Assembly: GCF_020177055.1 (NCBI RefSeq)
Contig: NZ_JAIQXT010000003.1
Coordinates: forward strand, 310,001 to 374,000
Reading direction: 5' to 3'
DNA length: 64,000 bases
From: Sphingomonas sp. R647
GTDB lineage: Bacteria > Pseudomonadota > Alphaproteobacteria > Sphingomonadales > Sphingomonadaceae
Shown here: positions 15,732-24,487 of the stretch, piece after piece
How positions within the stretch are numbered: the first letter of the stretch is position 1
Layout: every line of letters begins with the position of its first letter
The notes under the pieces: generated by a model
What the model was told of the DNA's origin: nothing
Databases searched by the model: none
What the model saw: only the letters and a program-made list of their open reading frames with translations
Translations under genes and position numbers: made by a program

Positions 15732-16643
15732 TCAGCGGTCGCGTTCCAGCACAAAGCGGGCGATGGCGCGCAGGAGGTCGGCTTCGGGGCCGTAGCTGTG
15801 GAGATGTTCGATCGCCTGATCGACCAGCATCCGCGCCTGTTCGCGCGCGCGGTCGATGCCGAGCAGCGAGAGGAAGGTTTCCTTGCCCGCCGCTTCGTCC
15901 TTCCGCAGTTGCTTGCCGACCGCGTCCTGGTCGCCCTCGACGTCCAGAATGTCGTCGGCGATCTGGAAGGCGAGGCCGATGTCGCGGGCATAGCCGCGCA
16001 GGCCGGTGCGGCCTTCGGGTGGCAAGCGGCCGAGGATCGCGCCGGCCTCGACCGAGCAGGCGATCAGCGCGCCGGTCTTGAGCGCCTGGCACCGGGTGAC
16101 GGTGGCGAGGTCGAAGCTGGTATTTTCGGCGACCAGATCCATCATCTGCCCGCCCGCCATGCCCGACGGGCCGGACGCCTGCGCCAGATCGGCGATCAGT
16201 TCGGCGCGGACGAACGGGTCGGCATGGGTGTCGGGATCGGCGAGGATTTCGAAGGCGAGCGCGTGGAGGCAGTCGCCGGCGAGGATCGCGGTCGCCTCAT
16301 CGAATGCCTTGTGCACCGTCGGCTTGCCGCGGCGCATATCGTCATCGTCCATCGCCGGCAGATCGTCATGGATCAGCGAATAGACATGGATCGCCTCGAT
16401 CGCGGTGGCGACGCGCGCGGTGCAGCGGCGGTCGACCGCGAACAATTGCGCCGTCGCGAAGGTCAGCAGCGGGCGCAGCCGCTTGCCGCCGCCGATCGCG
16501 GCGTGGCGCATCGCTTCATAGAGCTTGGCGCGCGGATCGGCTGGGACGGCGAGGAAATGGTCGAACTGACGGTCGATCTCTGCCGCGACATCGCGCAGCG
16601 CGGTTTCGAGGGTCTGGCTGGCGTCGGCCACGTCCGCGCTCAT
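15732..16643 (-). CDS. ispA: Polyprenyl (farnesyl/geranylgeranyl) diphosphate synthase
   Basis: Condenses isopentenyl diphosphate with allylic diphosphates to make FPP or GGPP for quinones, carotenoids and undecaprenyl phosphate. The 303-residue protein has GGKRLRPLL, the first Asp-rich motif in LIHDDLPAMDDDDMRRGKPT and the second in FQIADDILDVEGD. The ATG at 16643 overlaps the xseB stop (ATGA), matching the conserved xseB-ispA arrangement. No dxs follows here; coaD does. Product chain length cannot be fixed from the sequence alone. Confidence 0.9.
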   Translation of the reverse strand: MSADVADASQTLETALRDVAAEIDRQFDHFLAVPADPRAKLYEAMRHAAIGGGKRLRPLLTFATAQLFAVDRRCTARVATAIEAIHVYSLIHDDLPAMDDDDMRRGKPTVHKAFDEATAILAGDCLHALAFEILADPDTHADPFVRAELIADLAQASGPSGMAGGQMMDLVAENTSFDLATVTRCQALKTGALIACSVEAGAILGRLPPEGRTGLRGYARDIGLAFQIADDILDVEGDQDAVGKQLRKDEAAGKETFLSLLGIDRAREQARMLVDQAIEHLHSYGPEADLLRAIARFVLERDR

Positions 16644-16885
16644 CCTGCTGCGAAGGGGGTGGTGCCGGTGACGTTGCCGCTGGCGTCGGCGCGCACCTGT
16701 TCGATCCGCGCCTGCGCCGCGTCGAGGCGGGCCTGACACTGGCGGCGGAGCGCGTCGCCGCGCTCGTACAAAGTGATCGCCTGATCGAGCGGGACGTCGC
16801 CGGTTTCGAGCTGTCCGACGATCCGCTCGAGTTCGCGAAGGGCATCCTCAAAGGACAGGGCGGCGATGTCGATCTGGTCGGTCAT
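16640..16885 (-). CDS. xseB: Exodeoxyribonuclease VII small subunit
   Basis: The small subunit that multimerises on XseA to form exonuclease VII, which degrades single-stranded DNA. The 81-residue protein has the family core FEDALRELERIVGQLETGDV and LDQAITLYERGDALRRQC. The start at 16885 gives the usual length; the open frame to 16948 is not needed. It overlaps ispA by 4 bp. Confidence 0.92.
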   Translation of the reverse strand: MTDQIDIAALSFEDALRELERIVGQLETGDVPLDQAITLYERGDALRRQCQARLDAAQARIEQVRADASGNVTGTTPFAAG

Positions 16886-16971
16886 GGCGATGCTATGCGA
16901 TGGCGGCGGAACCAATTCAACCTCCCGCGATTGCCCCAGCGTTCCCATATGCCCTGCAAAGGAGTGCGCGC

Positions 16972-18333
16972 ATGTTTACCAGCATCAATCCGGCGACGGG
17001 CGAAACGGGCGAGACGTTCGAGGAACTGGACGGCGATGGGATCGAGGCGGCGCTGGTGCGCGCGGATGCGGCGTTTGCGTCGTGGCGGGTCGGTCCGATC
17101 GAGCGGCGCGTGGCGTTGCTGAACGCGATTGCCGACCGGTTCGAGGCTGGGAAGGACCACCTTGCGGCAACCGCGGTGCGCGAGATGGGCAAGACGCTGG
17201 CGTCGGCGGTGGCGGAGGTCGAGAAATGCGTCGCGGGCTTCCGCTACTATGCCGAGCATGGGCCGGGCTTTCTGAAGGGCGAGGAGATCGCGCTGACGAC
17301 CGGGCGGGTGGTGATGCACTGGCTGCCGCTCGGGCCGATCCTCGCGATCATGCCGTGGAATTTTCCGTATTGGCAGGCGGTGCGCTGGCTCGCGCCGACG
17401 ATCCTGGCGGGCAATGTCGGGTTGTTGAAGCATGCCTCGCTGACACAGGGGTGCGCGGCGCTGATCCAGCAGATGGTGAGCGCGGCGGGGGCGCCGGACG
17501 GGCTGTTCCAGAATTTGCCGATCAAGTCGGACAAGGTGTCGCGGATCATCGCCGACAAGCGCGTGGTCGCGGTGACGCTGACCGGAAGCGAGGGGGCGGG
17601 GGCCAAGGTCGCGGAGGCGGCGGGGCGGGCGCTCAAGAAGGTCGTGCTGGAGCTGGGCGGGTCGGACCCGTTCGTCGTGATGCCGTCGGCCGATCTGGAT
17701 GCGGCGGTGAAGACGGCGGTCAAGGCGCGGGTCCAGAATGCCGGGCAGAGCTGCATCTGTGCCAAGCGGATGATCGTGCATGCCGATGTGTACGATGCGT
17801 TTGCGGAGAAGTTCGTCGCCGCGATGGAGGCGGTGAAGATCGGCGATCCGATGGAAGACGGGGTCGAAATGGGCCCGCTGTCGAGCGTCGAGCAGCGCGA
17901 CACGGTGCTGGAGCAACTGGAGCGGGCGGTGGCGGCGGGCGCGGTGCTGCACGGGGGCGAGAAGATCGACCGCGATGGCGCGTGGATGCGGGCAGGCGTG
18001 CTGACCGATGTCGATCCAGAGGCGGAGTTCGCGAAGGAGGAGATTTTCGGACCCGTCGCGATGCTGTTCCGGGCGGGGTCGGTCGATGACGCGATCCGGC
18101 TGGCGAACGATGTGCCCTATGGGCTGGGGTCGAGCGTGTGGACCAACGATGCCGACGAGCAGGCGCGGCTGGTGCGCGATATCGCGGCGGGGATGACCGC
18201 GGTGAACCAGATGCTCGCGTCTGTGCCGGGCGCGCCGTTCGGCGGGGTGAAGCTGTCGGGCCATGGCCGCGAGCTGGGGCCATGGGGGCTGCATGAGTTT
18301 ATGAACTTGAAGGCTGAGATGCGGGGGGATTGA
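16972..18333 (+). CDS. NAD(P)-dependent aldehyde dehydrogenase (succinate-semialdehyde type)
   Basis: Oxidises an aldehyde to its acid. The compact 453-residue form starting MFTSINPATGE resembles the GabD1-type succinate-semialdehyde dehydrogenases. Visible are the MPWNFPYWQ substrate and cofactor segment (about 128-134), Lys153 in LLKHAS, the general base Glu227 in LELGGSDP, and the catalytic Cys261 in NAGQSCICAKR. AAGGAG lies 8 nt before the ATG at 16972, so the open frame upstream (16900) is rejected. It is divergent from xseB. Substrate assignment is by family resemblance only. Confidence 0.88.
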   Translation: MFTSINPATGETGETFEELDGDGIEAALVRADAAFASWRVGPIERRVALLNAIADRFEAGKDHLAATAVREMGKTLASAVAEVEKCVAGFRYYAEHGPGFLKGEEIALTTGRVVMHWLPLGPILAIMPWNFPYWQAVRWLAPTILAGNVGLLKHASLTQGCAALIQQMVSAAGAPDGLFQNLPIKSDKVSRIIADKRVVAVTLTGSEGAGAKVAEAAGRALKKVVLELGGSDPFVVMPSADLDAAVKTAVKARVQNAGQSCICAKRMIVHADVYDAFAEKFVAAMEAVKIGDPMEDGVEMGPLSSVEQRDTVLEQLERAVAAGAVLHGGEKIDRDGAWMRAGVLTDVDPEAEFAKEEIFGPVAMLFRAGSVDDAIRLANDVPYGLGSSVWTNDADEQARLVRDIAAGMTAVNQMLASVPGAPFGGVKLSGHGRELGPWGLHEFMNLKAEMRGD

Positions 18334-18399
18334 GGGCGTGTTTTGATACGTCCGAGAAAGATCGTTGAGTTTTGCACGATTTGACGCTCTCCTCGGGTA

Positions 18400-19347
18400 A
18401 TGACGAATGAAGAGATCGCCGCGCTATTCTTTGAGGACATGCAACAGGCTCACCAGCGATTGTTAGCTGGAGGCCGAGTGGTTCACTATACCAGCGCTGA
18501 GGCAGCCGCTCGGATCATTTCTGGCCGAGAAGTTTGGCTGCGAAATGCGCTGCTGATGAATGATTTCTCGGAAATCCAGCATGGTCTCGAATGCTTGTAT
18601 GCTGGCTGGAGGTCAGAGGGCGGTGAGCGGTTCAAGGCTTGGCTCGACCGCGCGCTTCCAGACCTTCGGTTCGAGTTGGAGCGCTCGTTCGACGCCGATA
18701 CGGAGGGGTTGCGCGTCGCCACCTTTATGATGTCGCTTTCGGAGCACGATGATTCGGAGGACGAGTTTGGCCGCCTTTCGATGTGGCGTGCCTATGGTGG
18801 TAGGTGCGGCGTGGCGCTGGTATTGAATCCAACGATCTTCACCGCTGAAACAGACGAATTGAAAGTGTATTCGGCACCCGTCCGCTATCTTGGTGTACCC
18901 GAATTTGCCTCGTGGTTTAGTGATTGGACGGCGAAGCTCATTGCTAATGAGGCCCGGTTATGTGCTGCTCCACCTGACACTCTCCTGTTCTTGCTTAAGT
19001 ACGCATTTCGAGTGTTCGCACTCTGCACTAAGCATCCCGGATTTAGTGAAGAGCGAGAGTGGCGAATTTTCCATTCACCTATACTCGACGGCACATCGAG
19101 CTGGCTACGGAAAGACAACGAGATTATCAACGGCGTTCCGCAAGAGGTCGTCAAGATTGCCCTTGAAGATAATGCGGAAAAGGGCGTGCACGGGATTGAC
19201 CCGAAGGCGCTAGTCAATCGCCTGATAATCGGGCCTACGGCGCATCCTCTACCTGTTTATCATTCGCTACATAACCTGTTAGTGGGTGCAGGTATCGATG
19301 ATCCACAGAGACGATTGTTCGTATCGAACATTCCGTTACGCGACTAA
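18400..19347 (+). CDS. DUF2971 family protein, probably acquired
   Basis: A 315-residue protein matching the uncharacterised DUF2971 family. The N-terminal signature is VVHYTSAEAAARIISGREVW followed by LLMNDFSEI, then a central FGRLSMWRAYGGRCGVALV and C-terminal FSEEREWRIFH. No membrane segment or signal peptide is seen. Base composition is about 50-54% G+C in sampled lines, well below the neighbours, with many A/T-ending codons. This suggests recent transfer of a single gene between the ALDH and acyl-CoA ligase genes. No clear ribosome binding site precedes the ATG at 18400. Its last 4 bp overlap the convergent ligase gene. Confidence 0.8.
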   Translation: MTNEEIAALFFEDMQQAHQRLLAGGRVVHYTSAEAAARIISGREVWLRNALLMNDFSEIQHGLECLYAGWRSEGGERFKAWLDRALPDLRFELERSFDADTEGLRVATFMMSLSEHDDSEDEFGRLSMWRAYGGRCGVALVLNPTIFTAETDELKVYSAPVRYLGVPEFASWFSDWTAKLIANEARLCAAPPDTLLFLLKYAFRVFALCTKHPGFSEEREWRIFHSPILDGTSSWLRKDNEIINGVPQEVVKIALEDNAEKGVHGIDPKALVNRLIIGPTAHPLPVYHSLHNLLVGAGIDDPQRRLFVSNIPLRD

Positions 19348-21047
19348 GCCCCCGCCGCCTCCGCCGCGATTTCTAGCAGCAAATCCTTACGGCTCAGCTT
19401 GCCGATCATCGTTTTGGGCAGTTTCTCGCGCACCACCACCGCGTCGACGCGCTCGTGCTTGCCGACTTGCGGGTTGAGCCAGGTGCGCAGGTCGTCGCCG
19501 GTCACCGGATCGGCATCCTCGTTCAGCGCGACATAGGCGCGGGGGACTTCGCCCATGCGGGGGTCGGGCATGCCGACGACCAGCACTTCCTTGATCGCGG
19601 GGTGGCGGTAGAGGACGTCCTCGACGTGTTTCGGGAAGACCTTGAACCCGCCGACCGAGATCATGTCCTTGAGGCGATCGACGATGCGGATGAAGCCGTC
19701 TGCGTCGATCTGGCCGACATCGCCGGTGCGCAGCCAGCGGGTGCCGGCGGCGTCGTGGCAGAAGGTGGTGTCGTCGGTTTCCGGGCGGTCCCAATATCCG
19801 GCCATGATCTGTGGGCCGGCCAAGACGATCTCGCCCGGTTCGCCCTGCGGCGCGTCGTGTGAAGGGTCTTCCTTGTCGACCAGCCGCACGCGGGTGGCGA
19901 CGATCGGCTGGCCGATGGTGCAGGACTTGCCCTCGCCGCGATAGGGGTTGGCGGAGACGACGCCCGAGCTTTCGGATAGGCCATAGCCTTCGATCAGCGT
20001 CGCGCCGGTCTCGGCCTCGAACCGCTTCTTGAGCTCGGCGGGCAGGGGCGCGCCGCCGGAGATGCAGTATTTGAGGCTCGACCAGTCGGTCGATTTCGAG
20101 TGCGGGTGGTCGATCAGCGCCTGGAACATCGTCGGCACGCCGGGGAGGGCGGTCGGTTTGGTGCGGTTGATCGCCGCCAGCGCCTGGGCCGCGTCGAAGC
20201 GCGGGAGCATCACGATCTCGCCACCGGTCAGGATGGTGCGGTTGAGGACGCAGGTGTTGGCGAAGACGTGGAAGAAGGGGAGCACGCCGAGCACGCGGTC
20301 GAAGCTGGAGCCAAGATCGGGGTCGAGCTTTGCCACCTGCCGGGCATTGGCGGAGAGGTTCTGGTGGGTCAGCATCGCGCCCTTGGGCACGCCGGTGGTG
20401 CCGCCGGTATACTGGATCAGCGCGAGCTGGGTGTCGGGATCGATCGGTGCCGCGACGCACGCGCCGTCATTGGCGATGAGTTGTGAGAAGGCGGTGACGC
20501 GCGGGTCGTTGGGTTTGGCCGCGACCTCCTTGCCCTTGAACAGGCGGTAGAGGATCGACTTGGTGGTGGGCAGCGCGCCGGCGACCGATCCGACAATCAG
20601 GCGTTCGAGACCGCTCTTGTCCAGCACCTTGAGGGCGGTTGGGAGCAGGGCGGTGGCGCTGAGCGTGAACAGCAGGCGCGTACCGCTGTCGGCGACCTGC
20701 GCGGCGAGTTCATCGACGCTGTAGAGCGGCGAGAAATTGACCACCGTCGCGCCGAGCTTGAGGATGCCGTAATAGGCCGCGACATAGTGGGGGACGTTGG
20801 GCAGGAACAGGCCGATGCGGTCGCCCGGGCCATAGCCCAGTGCCTTCAGGCCGCAGGCGACGCGATTGGCGCCGTCGAGCGTTTCGGCGAAGCTGTAGTG
20901 GCGGCCAAGAAAGTCGAGCAGCGGGGCATCGCCCTTGCGCCGCGCCGATTCCTCGAACGCATCGACCATGGAAAGCGGGGGCAGAATCTGGTCCCATGGA
21001 CCGGGATGACGATAGCTAGTGCGCCAGGCGTGCTCGGGATCGTTCAT
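19344..21047 (-). CDS. fadD: Long-chain fatty acid-CoA ligase (FadD-like)
   Basis: Activates fatty acids to acyl-CoA via an acyl-adenylate. The 567-residue protein shows the AMP-binding P-loop IQYTGGTTGVPKGAMLTH, the A5 motif EGYGLSESSGV, and the A7/A8 region WLRTGDVGQIDADGFIRIVD. C-terminal Lys motifs are in MISVGGFKVFPKHVE and LPKTMIGKLSRKDL. A perfect 14-bp inverted repeat abuts the start codon, so repression by a TetR-type regulator is plausible. No strong ribosome binding site is seen. Chain-length preference is inferred from family resemblance only. Confidence 0.9.
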   Translation of the reverse strand: MNDPEHAWRTSYRHPGPWDQILPPLSMVDAFEESARRKGDAPLLDFLGRHYSFAETLDGANRVACGLKALGYGPGDRIGLFLPNVPHYVAAYYGILKLGATVVNFSPLYSVDELAAQVADSGTRLLFTLSATALLPTALKVLDKSGLERLIVGSVAGALPTTKSILYRLFKGKEVAAKPNDPRVTAFSQLIANDGACVAAPIDPDTQLALIQYTGGTTGVPKGAMLTHQNLSANARQVAKLDPDLGSSFDRVLGVLPFFHVFANTCVLNRTILTGGEIVMLPRFDAAQALAAINRTKPTALPGVPTMFQALIDHPHSKSTDWSSLKYCISGGAPLPAELKKRFEAETGATLIEGYGLSESSGVVSANPYRGEGKSCTIGQPIVATRVRLVDKEDPSHDAPQGEPGEIVLAGPQIMAGYWDRPETDDTTFCHDAAGTRWLRTGDVGQIDADGFIRIVDRLKDMISVGGFKVFPKHVEDVLYRHPAIKEVLVVGMPDPRMGEVPRAYVALNEDADPVTGDDLRTWLNPQVGKHERVDAVVVREKLPKTMIGKLSRKDLLLEIAAEAAGA

Positions 21048-21061
21048 TTACACGAGTGTAA
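21048..21061. promoter_or_regulatory. Putative operator at fadD start
   Basis: Perfect inverted repeat TTACAC-GA-GTGTAA directly upstream of the fadD start codon. The form fits TetR-family operators; the cognate regulator is not in the window. Confidence 0.5.
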
Positions 21062-21097
21062 GCAAGGTCCGGCGAAACGCAAGTCGGGCCATGTGGG

Positions 21098-21307
21098 TCA
21101 GCGGAGCGAGCGTTCGGTCCAGGTGTAGATCACGGAGACGGCGAGCACGCCGGTGTCGACCGCGGCCTGGAATTTGCGCGGGGTCTTGTCGGTAAGTTCG
21201 TGGGTCAGGATCTCGAACTCGGCAGTCGGATGGACCGTCGCGGCGGTCATCAGCAGCGCGGCGGCGCCGGCGGCCAGAATGATCCTGCGCTTGTTCAACT
21301 GGTCCAT
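21098..21307 (-). CDS. Small exported or membrane-anchored hypothetical protein
   Basis: A 69-residue protein with an N-terminal hydrophobic helix (RIILAAGAAALLMTAATV) after a basic stretch NKRR, then a short polar domain ending YTWTERSLR. GGGAGG stands 5 nt before the ATG at 21307, favouring it over the ATG at 21310. It lies 50 bp upstream of fadD on the same strand. Function unknown. Confidence 0.55.
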   Translation of the reverse strand: MDQLNKRRIILAAGAAALLMTAATVHPTAEFEILTHELTDKTPRKFQAAVDTGVLAVSVIYTWTERSLR

Positions 21308-21369
21308 CATGCCCTCCCGATGGAGCGGCTGTAAACCAAATCGCAAATGAACGACATCTGAATTTGCGG

Positions 21370-23058
21370 TCAGGCGGCCAGCGCGGTCTTGGCGCGGTCG
21401 CGGCCGGCGGACTTCGCGTCGAACAGCGCCTGATCGGCGGCGCGGTAGAGTGCTTTCCACTCGCGTTCATTGGCGATCGGGCCGTGCGCGCTGCCGATGC
21501 TGGCCGTGACGCGCAGGTCATAGGGCATGCGCGTTGCGCGCAGCCGGGCAAGCAGGGTGTCGGGATCGACCGGCTGGTCGGCATGGCAGAGCAAGGCGAA
21601 CTCCTCGCCGCCAATGCGCGCGATCAGGCCGGTTTCGGGGGCAAGCGTGCGCAATGTGCGGGCGACGGTGCGCAGCACTTCGTCGCCGCCGTCATGGCCG
21701 ATCGTGTCGTTGACCTGCTTGAAGCGGTCGAGGTCGAGGATCAGCAGCGTCTGTGGCCCGCTGCGCCCGATCGCATGGCCGAGGAAGGCGCGGCGGTTGA
21801 GCAGGCCGGTGAGCGGATCGAGATCGGCGAGGCGACGCGCGACCGTTTCGGCGGCGAGCGCCGCGTCGCGCTCGCGGCTGAGCAGGCGGATGCGGTAGGT
21901 GATGGCGATCGACGACAGCAACGCCTCTGCCGCCATCGCCAGCAATGTCGAATTGTCGAGCCAGAAGCTCCACGGCAGCAAGCCGAGGCTGGAGAGCACG
22001 CGAAGCGAGCCCGAGGCGATCGGCGCAGCCCAGGCGATGCCGAACAGCCACAGGAAATTGGAGCGATGTCGCCACGCCGACACGACGATCGCGACGATCG
22101 GCAGCAACATGCTGACGAACACCCAGTTGTACATGGTATGCGCCAGATTTGGCGCGAGCGGCGCGAACAGGGCGAAGCCGATGCCGGCGGCAATGAGCGT
22201 GCCGATGCTGATGCGGATCAGCATGCGCATGCGCGGGCCGAATACATGCTCTTCGAAAAAGGTGCGCGCGAACCAGATCGCCGATGCGGCGGTCAGCATA
22301 AGCAGCATGTAATTTAGCCGCAGGCGAACGATGTTGGAAATGTCCGGCATCGCCCATGCGAGCGCACCCGAGGAGGTGAAGGCATAGGCCATCAACGCGG
22401 TGACCATCGCCGCATAGGCCAGCTGGAACCGGTAGCGCAGCGTGGTCCATAGCGCGAGATTATAGGTCAGCAGCGCGATGCACAGCCCGCCGAATGCGGA
22501 ATAGAGCGCCGTCATGAACAGATTGGCGCGGTTGCTTTCCGCGTCGGTCGCGACGCGCGGGTTGCGGACCACTGCGTAGAGGTTGCTCGACCCCTCGACC
22601 TTCCACAGCAGCCGGTCGACCGGCGCGCGCAGGCGGGGGATGGTGTATTCAACGATTGCGCCGAGCTGGATCCGCTTGGTCAGGCCGACGGCGTCGTCGG
22701 ACATCGTTTCGATGCGCCCGTCGGTGTAAAGGACGTGAAGCGTGACCTGACCTTGCCACAGGCTGAGCATGCGCGCGTTGAGCGGGCGGCGCGAGCGCGA
22801 GCGTTCGCCGACGGGTTCGGAGATGACCCAGAAATTGCCGCTGCCGAACTGTTGCTGCGGGGTGGTGCAATCGAACCCGGTGAGATCGCGCGCGATGGCG
22901 CGGGCATCGTCGCCCGGCGCGGCGCGGCGGATGCAGGTGGATAGCGGACGACCGGCGGTGCCGGCACTCCAGCCGGGCGGGCGCGCCTCGACCGGAAAGA
23001 CAAGCATCGCCGCCAACGCGACCGCGAGCCCCAGCAGTGTGATGATCCCCCTTGTCAT
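21370..23058 (-). CDS. Membrane-bound diguanylate cyclase (7TM sensor plus GGDEF)
   Basis: Probably makes cyclic di-GMP from GTP in response to an external signal. The 562-residue protein has a signal sequence and a periplasmic domain of about 150 residues. A block of about seven membrane helices follows (roughly residues 175-390), resembling the 7TMR-DISM arrangement. A short linker leads to a GGDEF domain starting DPLTGLLNRRAFLGH, with an intact active-site GGEEF at 483-487. No clear RxxD inhibitory site is seen before the active-site loop, so product inhibition may be absent. Confidence 0.87.
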   Translation of the reverse strand: MTRGIITLLGLAVALAAMLVFPVEARPPGWSAGTAGRPLSTCIRRAAPGDDARAIARDLTGFDCTTPQQQFGSGNFWVISEPVGERSRSRRPLNARMLSLWQGQVTLHVLYTDGRIETMSDDAVGLTKRIQLGAIVEYTIPRLRAPVDRLLWKVEGSSNLYAVVRNPRVATDAESNRANLFMTALYSAFGGLCIALLTYNLALWTTLRYRFQLAYAAMVTALMAYAFTSSGALAWAMPDISNIVRLRLNYMLLMLTAASAIWFARTFFEEHVFGPRMRMLIRISIGTLIAAGIGFALFAPLAPNLAHTMYNWVFVSMLLPIVAIVVSAWRHRSNFLWLFGIAWAAPIASGSLRVLSSLGLLPWSFWLDNSTLLAMAAEALLSSIAITYRIRLLSRERDAALAAETVARRLADLDPLTGLLNRRAFLGHAIGRSGPQTLLILDLDRFKQVNDTIGHDGGDEVLRTVARTLRTLAPETGLIARIGGEEFALLCHADQPVDPDTLLARLRATRMPYDLRVTASIGSAHGPIANEREWKALYRAADQALFDAKSAGRDRAKTALAA

Positions 23059-23242
23059 ATCACTGAACTAAACGGGCGAACGCGAAGAAGCGGTTAATTT
23101 TAGGCCTCCGTCGGCGCGGATGCGGCACGCGAAATGCGGCTCAAGTTCGTGCGATGCCTGTCCGATGGCGGGACTGGGCATGCGCTCCGCTGGTTAACGA
23201 CTGGCGCGCATTGCGCTATAGTTGCGCGCAACGAGGGATATG

Positions 23243-23629
23243 ATGACACCGATGCACCTGATGGCCGCGCTGGCGGCGGCGATGGTCCTGACCGGCCCCG
23301 CGATGGCGGGCGAGCGGTACGAGACGCGCCAGATCGCGGTTCCTGCGGCGGGGCTGGACCTGTCGACCGAGGCGGGGATCGATATTCTTGCGGCGCGGAT
23401 CGACCATGCGGTGAAGCGGATGTGCGGGAGCGACCGCGCGTGCGCCGAGGGGGCGTGGGAAAGCACCGAGTGGCAGGTGGACCGGATGATTCGCAAGGCG
23501 CGAGCCTGGCGCCGGCTGGCGGACGAGCGCGCGGCGCAGTTGCGGGCGTGCCGGGAGCGGTGTTCGCGGCCGGCGGGGTGGTATGCGCCGCCGCCGCCGG
23601 GGGGCGTTACGGTGGTGGTGGTGCGGTGA
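23243..23629 (+). CDS. UrcA family protein
   Basis: A 128-residue exported protein of the UrcA family, seen mainly in sphingomonads and relatives. It has a signal peptide (cleavage near AMAGE). The family core is VPAAGLDLSTEAGIDILAARIDHAVKRMCG with paired cysteines Cys61 and Cys67. More cysteines follow in LRACRERCSRP, and the tail is Pro/Gly-rich with a valine run. Function unknown. Two ATGs are adjacent (23240, 23243); the second is better spaced from GAGGG. Confidence 0.75.
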   Translation: MTPMHLMAALAAAMVLTGPAMAGERYETRQIAVPAAGLDLSTEAGIDILAARIDHAVKRMCGSDRACAEGAWESTEWQVDRMIRKARAWRRLADERAAQLRACRERCSRPAGWYAPPPPGGVTVVVVR

Positions 23630-23716
23630 GGGGTCGCTGAGCGGACGTGCCGCGAGGGACCCCATTGCGGACACTCGGCTTTGCAATATGGTGCAAAGGC
23701 CTTGTGGAGATGCATC

Positions 23717-24172
23717 ATGAGACGCACGATTGCCTTTGGCTTGCCGATATTCGCGTTGTTAATGGGCGGGACCGCGCTTGCGGCCGCACGAAGCTGGCGT
23801 CCGGTAATGCCGGATGTGGTCGTGGATGTGCGGACCGCAGACAATGACCAGAATGCGCCCTCTCTGATGATCATCTATGGAGAGAACGGTAGCGACCCCT
23901 TCCTTGAAGGCGTCCTTGGCGCTGAGCGGCGCATTTCGGCCTGCAAAACGGTTGGATCGCTCTGCGTCAGCAAGGCAGCACGCAATGAACTGGGATCGAC
24001 GAGGGCCCGGCGGCAAAGCCTTCAAATCCGTCTGGCGAATGGCAAGGGAAATCCGGTCGTCGGCGGTGTTGAGTGGGTGGGCGCGGCGCATCCTCAACAG
24101 GTCCGAGTTATATGCGATTTGCGGATCAAGGACGCGCGTAAATCATGTTCGCTTTCTGATGTGACTGCATAG
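23717..24172 (+). CDS. Secreted hypothetical protein
   Basis: A 151-residue protein with a signal peptide (MRRTIAFGLPIFALLMGGTALAA). The mature part has three cysteines (SACKTVGSLCV and ARKSC) and no recognised domain. GGAG lies 8 nt before the ATG at 23717. The gene is moderately lower in G+C than its neighbours. It follows the UrcA gene but is separated from it by about 90 bp. Confidence 0.55.
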   Translation: MRRTIAFGLPIFALLMGGTALAAARSWRPVMPDVVVDVRTADNDQNAPSLMIIYGENGSDPFLEGVLGAERRISACKTVGSLCVSKAARNELGSTRARRQSLQIRLANGKGNPVVGGVEWVGAAHPQQVRVICDLRIKDARKSCSLSDVTA

Positions 24173-24487
24173 CGAACGTCGGCTTCCGACCCGGGTTCAG
24201 CCCCTCCCGTCATCCTGAACTCGTTTCAGGAACCATGCCTGCGCCAGCGGCTCCGTCGCCTGTTGCGCGGTGGATGCTGAAACGAGTTCAGCATCACGGT
24301 GGGGGCTTTGCCCGACAGTGCCAACATATGGTCGCGCCGGCCTTGAGCCGGGGCTAGGCTTCTTTCGGCCCAAGGCAGCCCGGTCCCGGGTCAAGCCCGG
24401 ACGACGTGGGGAGGCGTTCGCTATCCCAAACGAAAACCGCCCCGGCTTTCACCGGGGCGGCTTCCTGGTTTTCGACGGTAAGGCGCG
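24173..24487. repeat. Intergenic region with dispersed inverted repeats
   Basis: A gene-free stretch of about 315 bp. It holds 14-bp perfect arms TGAACTCGTTTCAG (24216-24229) and CTGAAACGAGTTCA (24277-24290). The right copy forms its own hairpin GATGCTGAA-ACGAG-TTCAGCATC (24273-24295). At about 24383-24402, CGGTCCCGGGTCAAGCCCGG resembles another common sphingomonad repeat. A clpA terminator lies at 24428-24460. No coding sequence is seen. Confidence 0.65.
24428..24460 (-). terminator. Rho-independent terminator of clpA
   Basis: Read on the minus strand: stem CCGCCCCGG / CCGGGGCGG with a 6-nt loop, followed by TTTTCGTTT. It lies 28 bp after the clpA stop. Confidence 0.8.

Noticed and set aside
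18340..19347. Genomic island with integrase around the DUF2971 gene
   Set aside because: No integrase, transposase, tRNA or direct-repeat boundary is visible; only one gene has odd composition.
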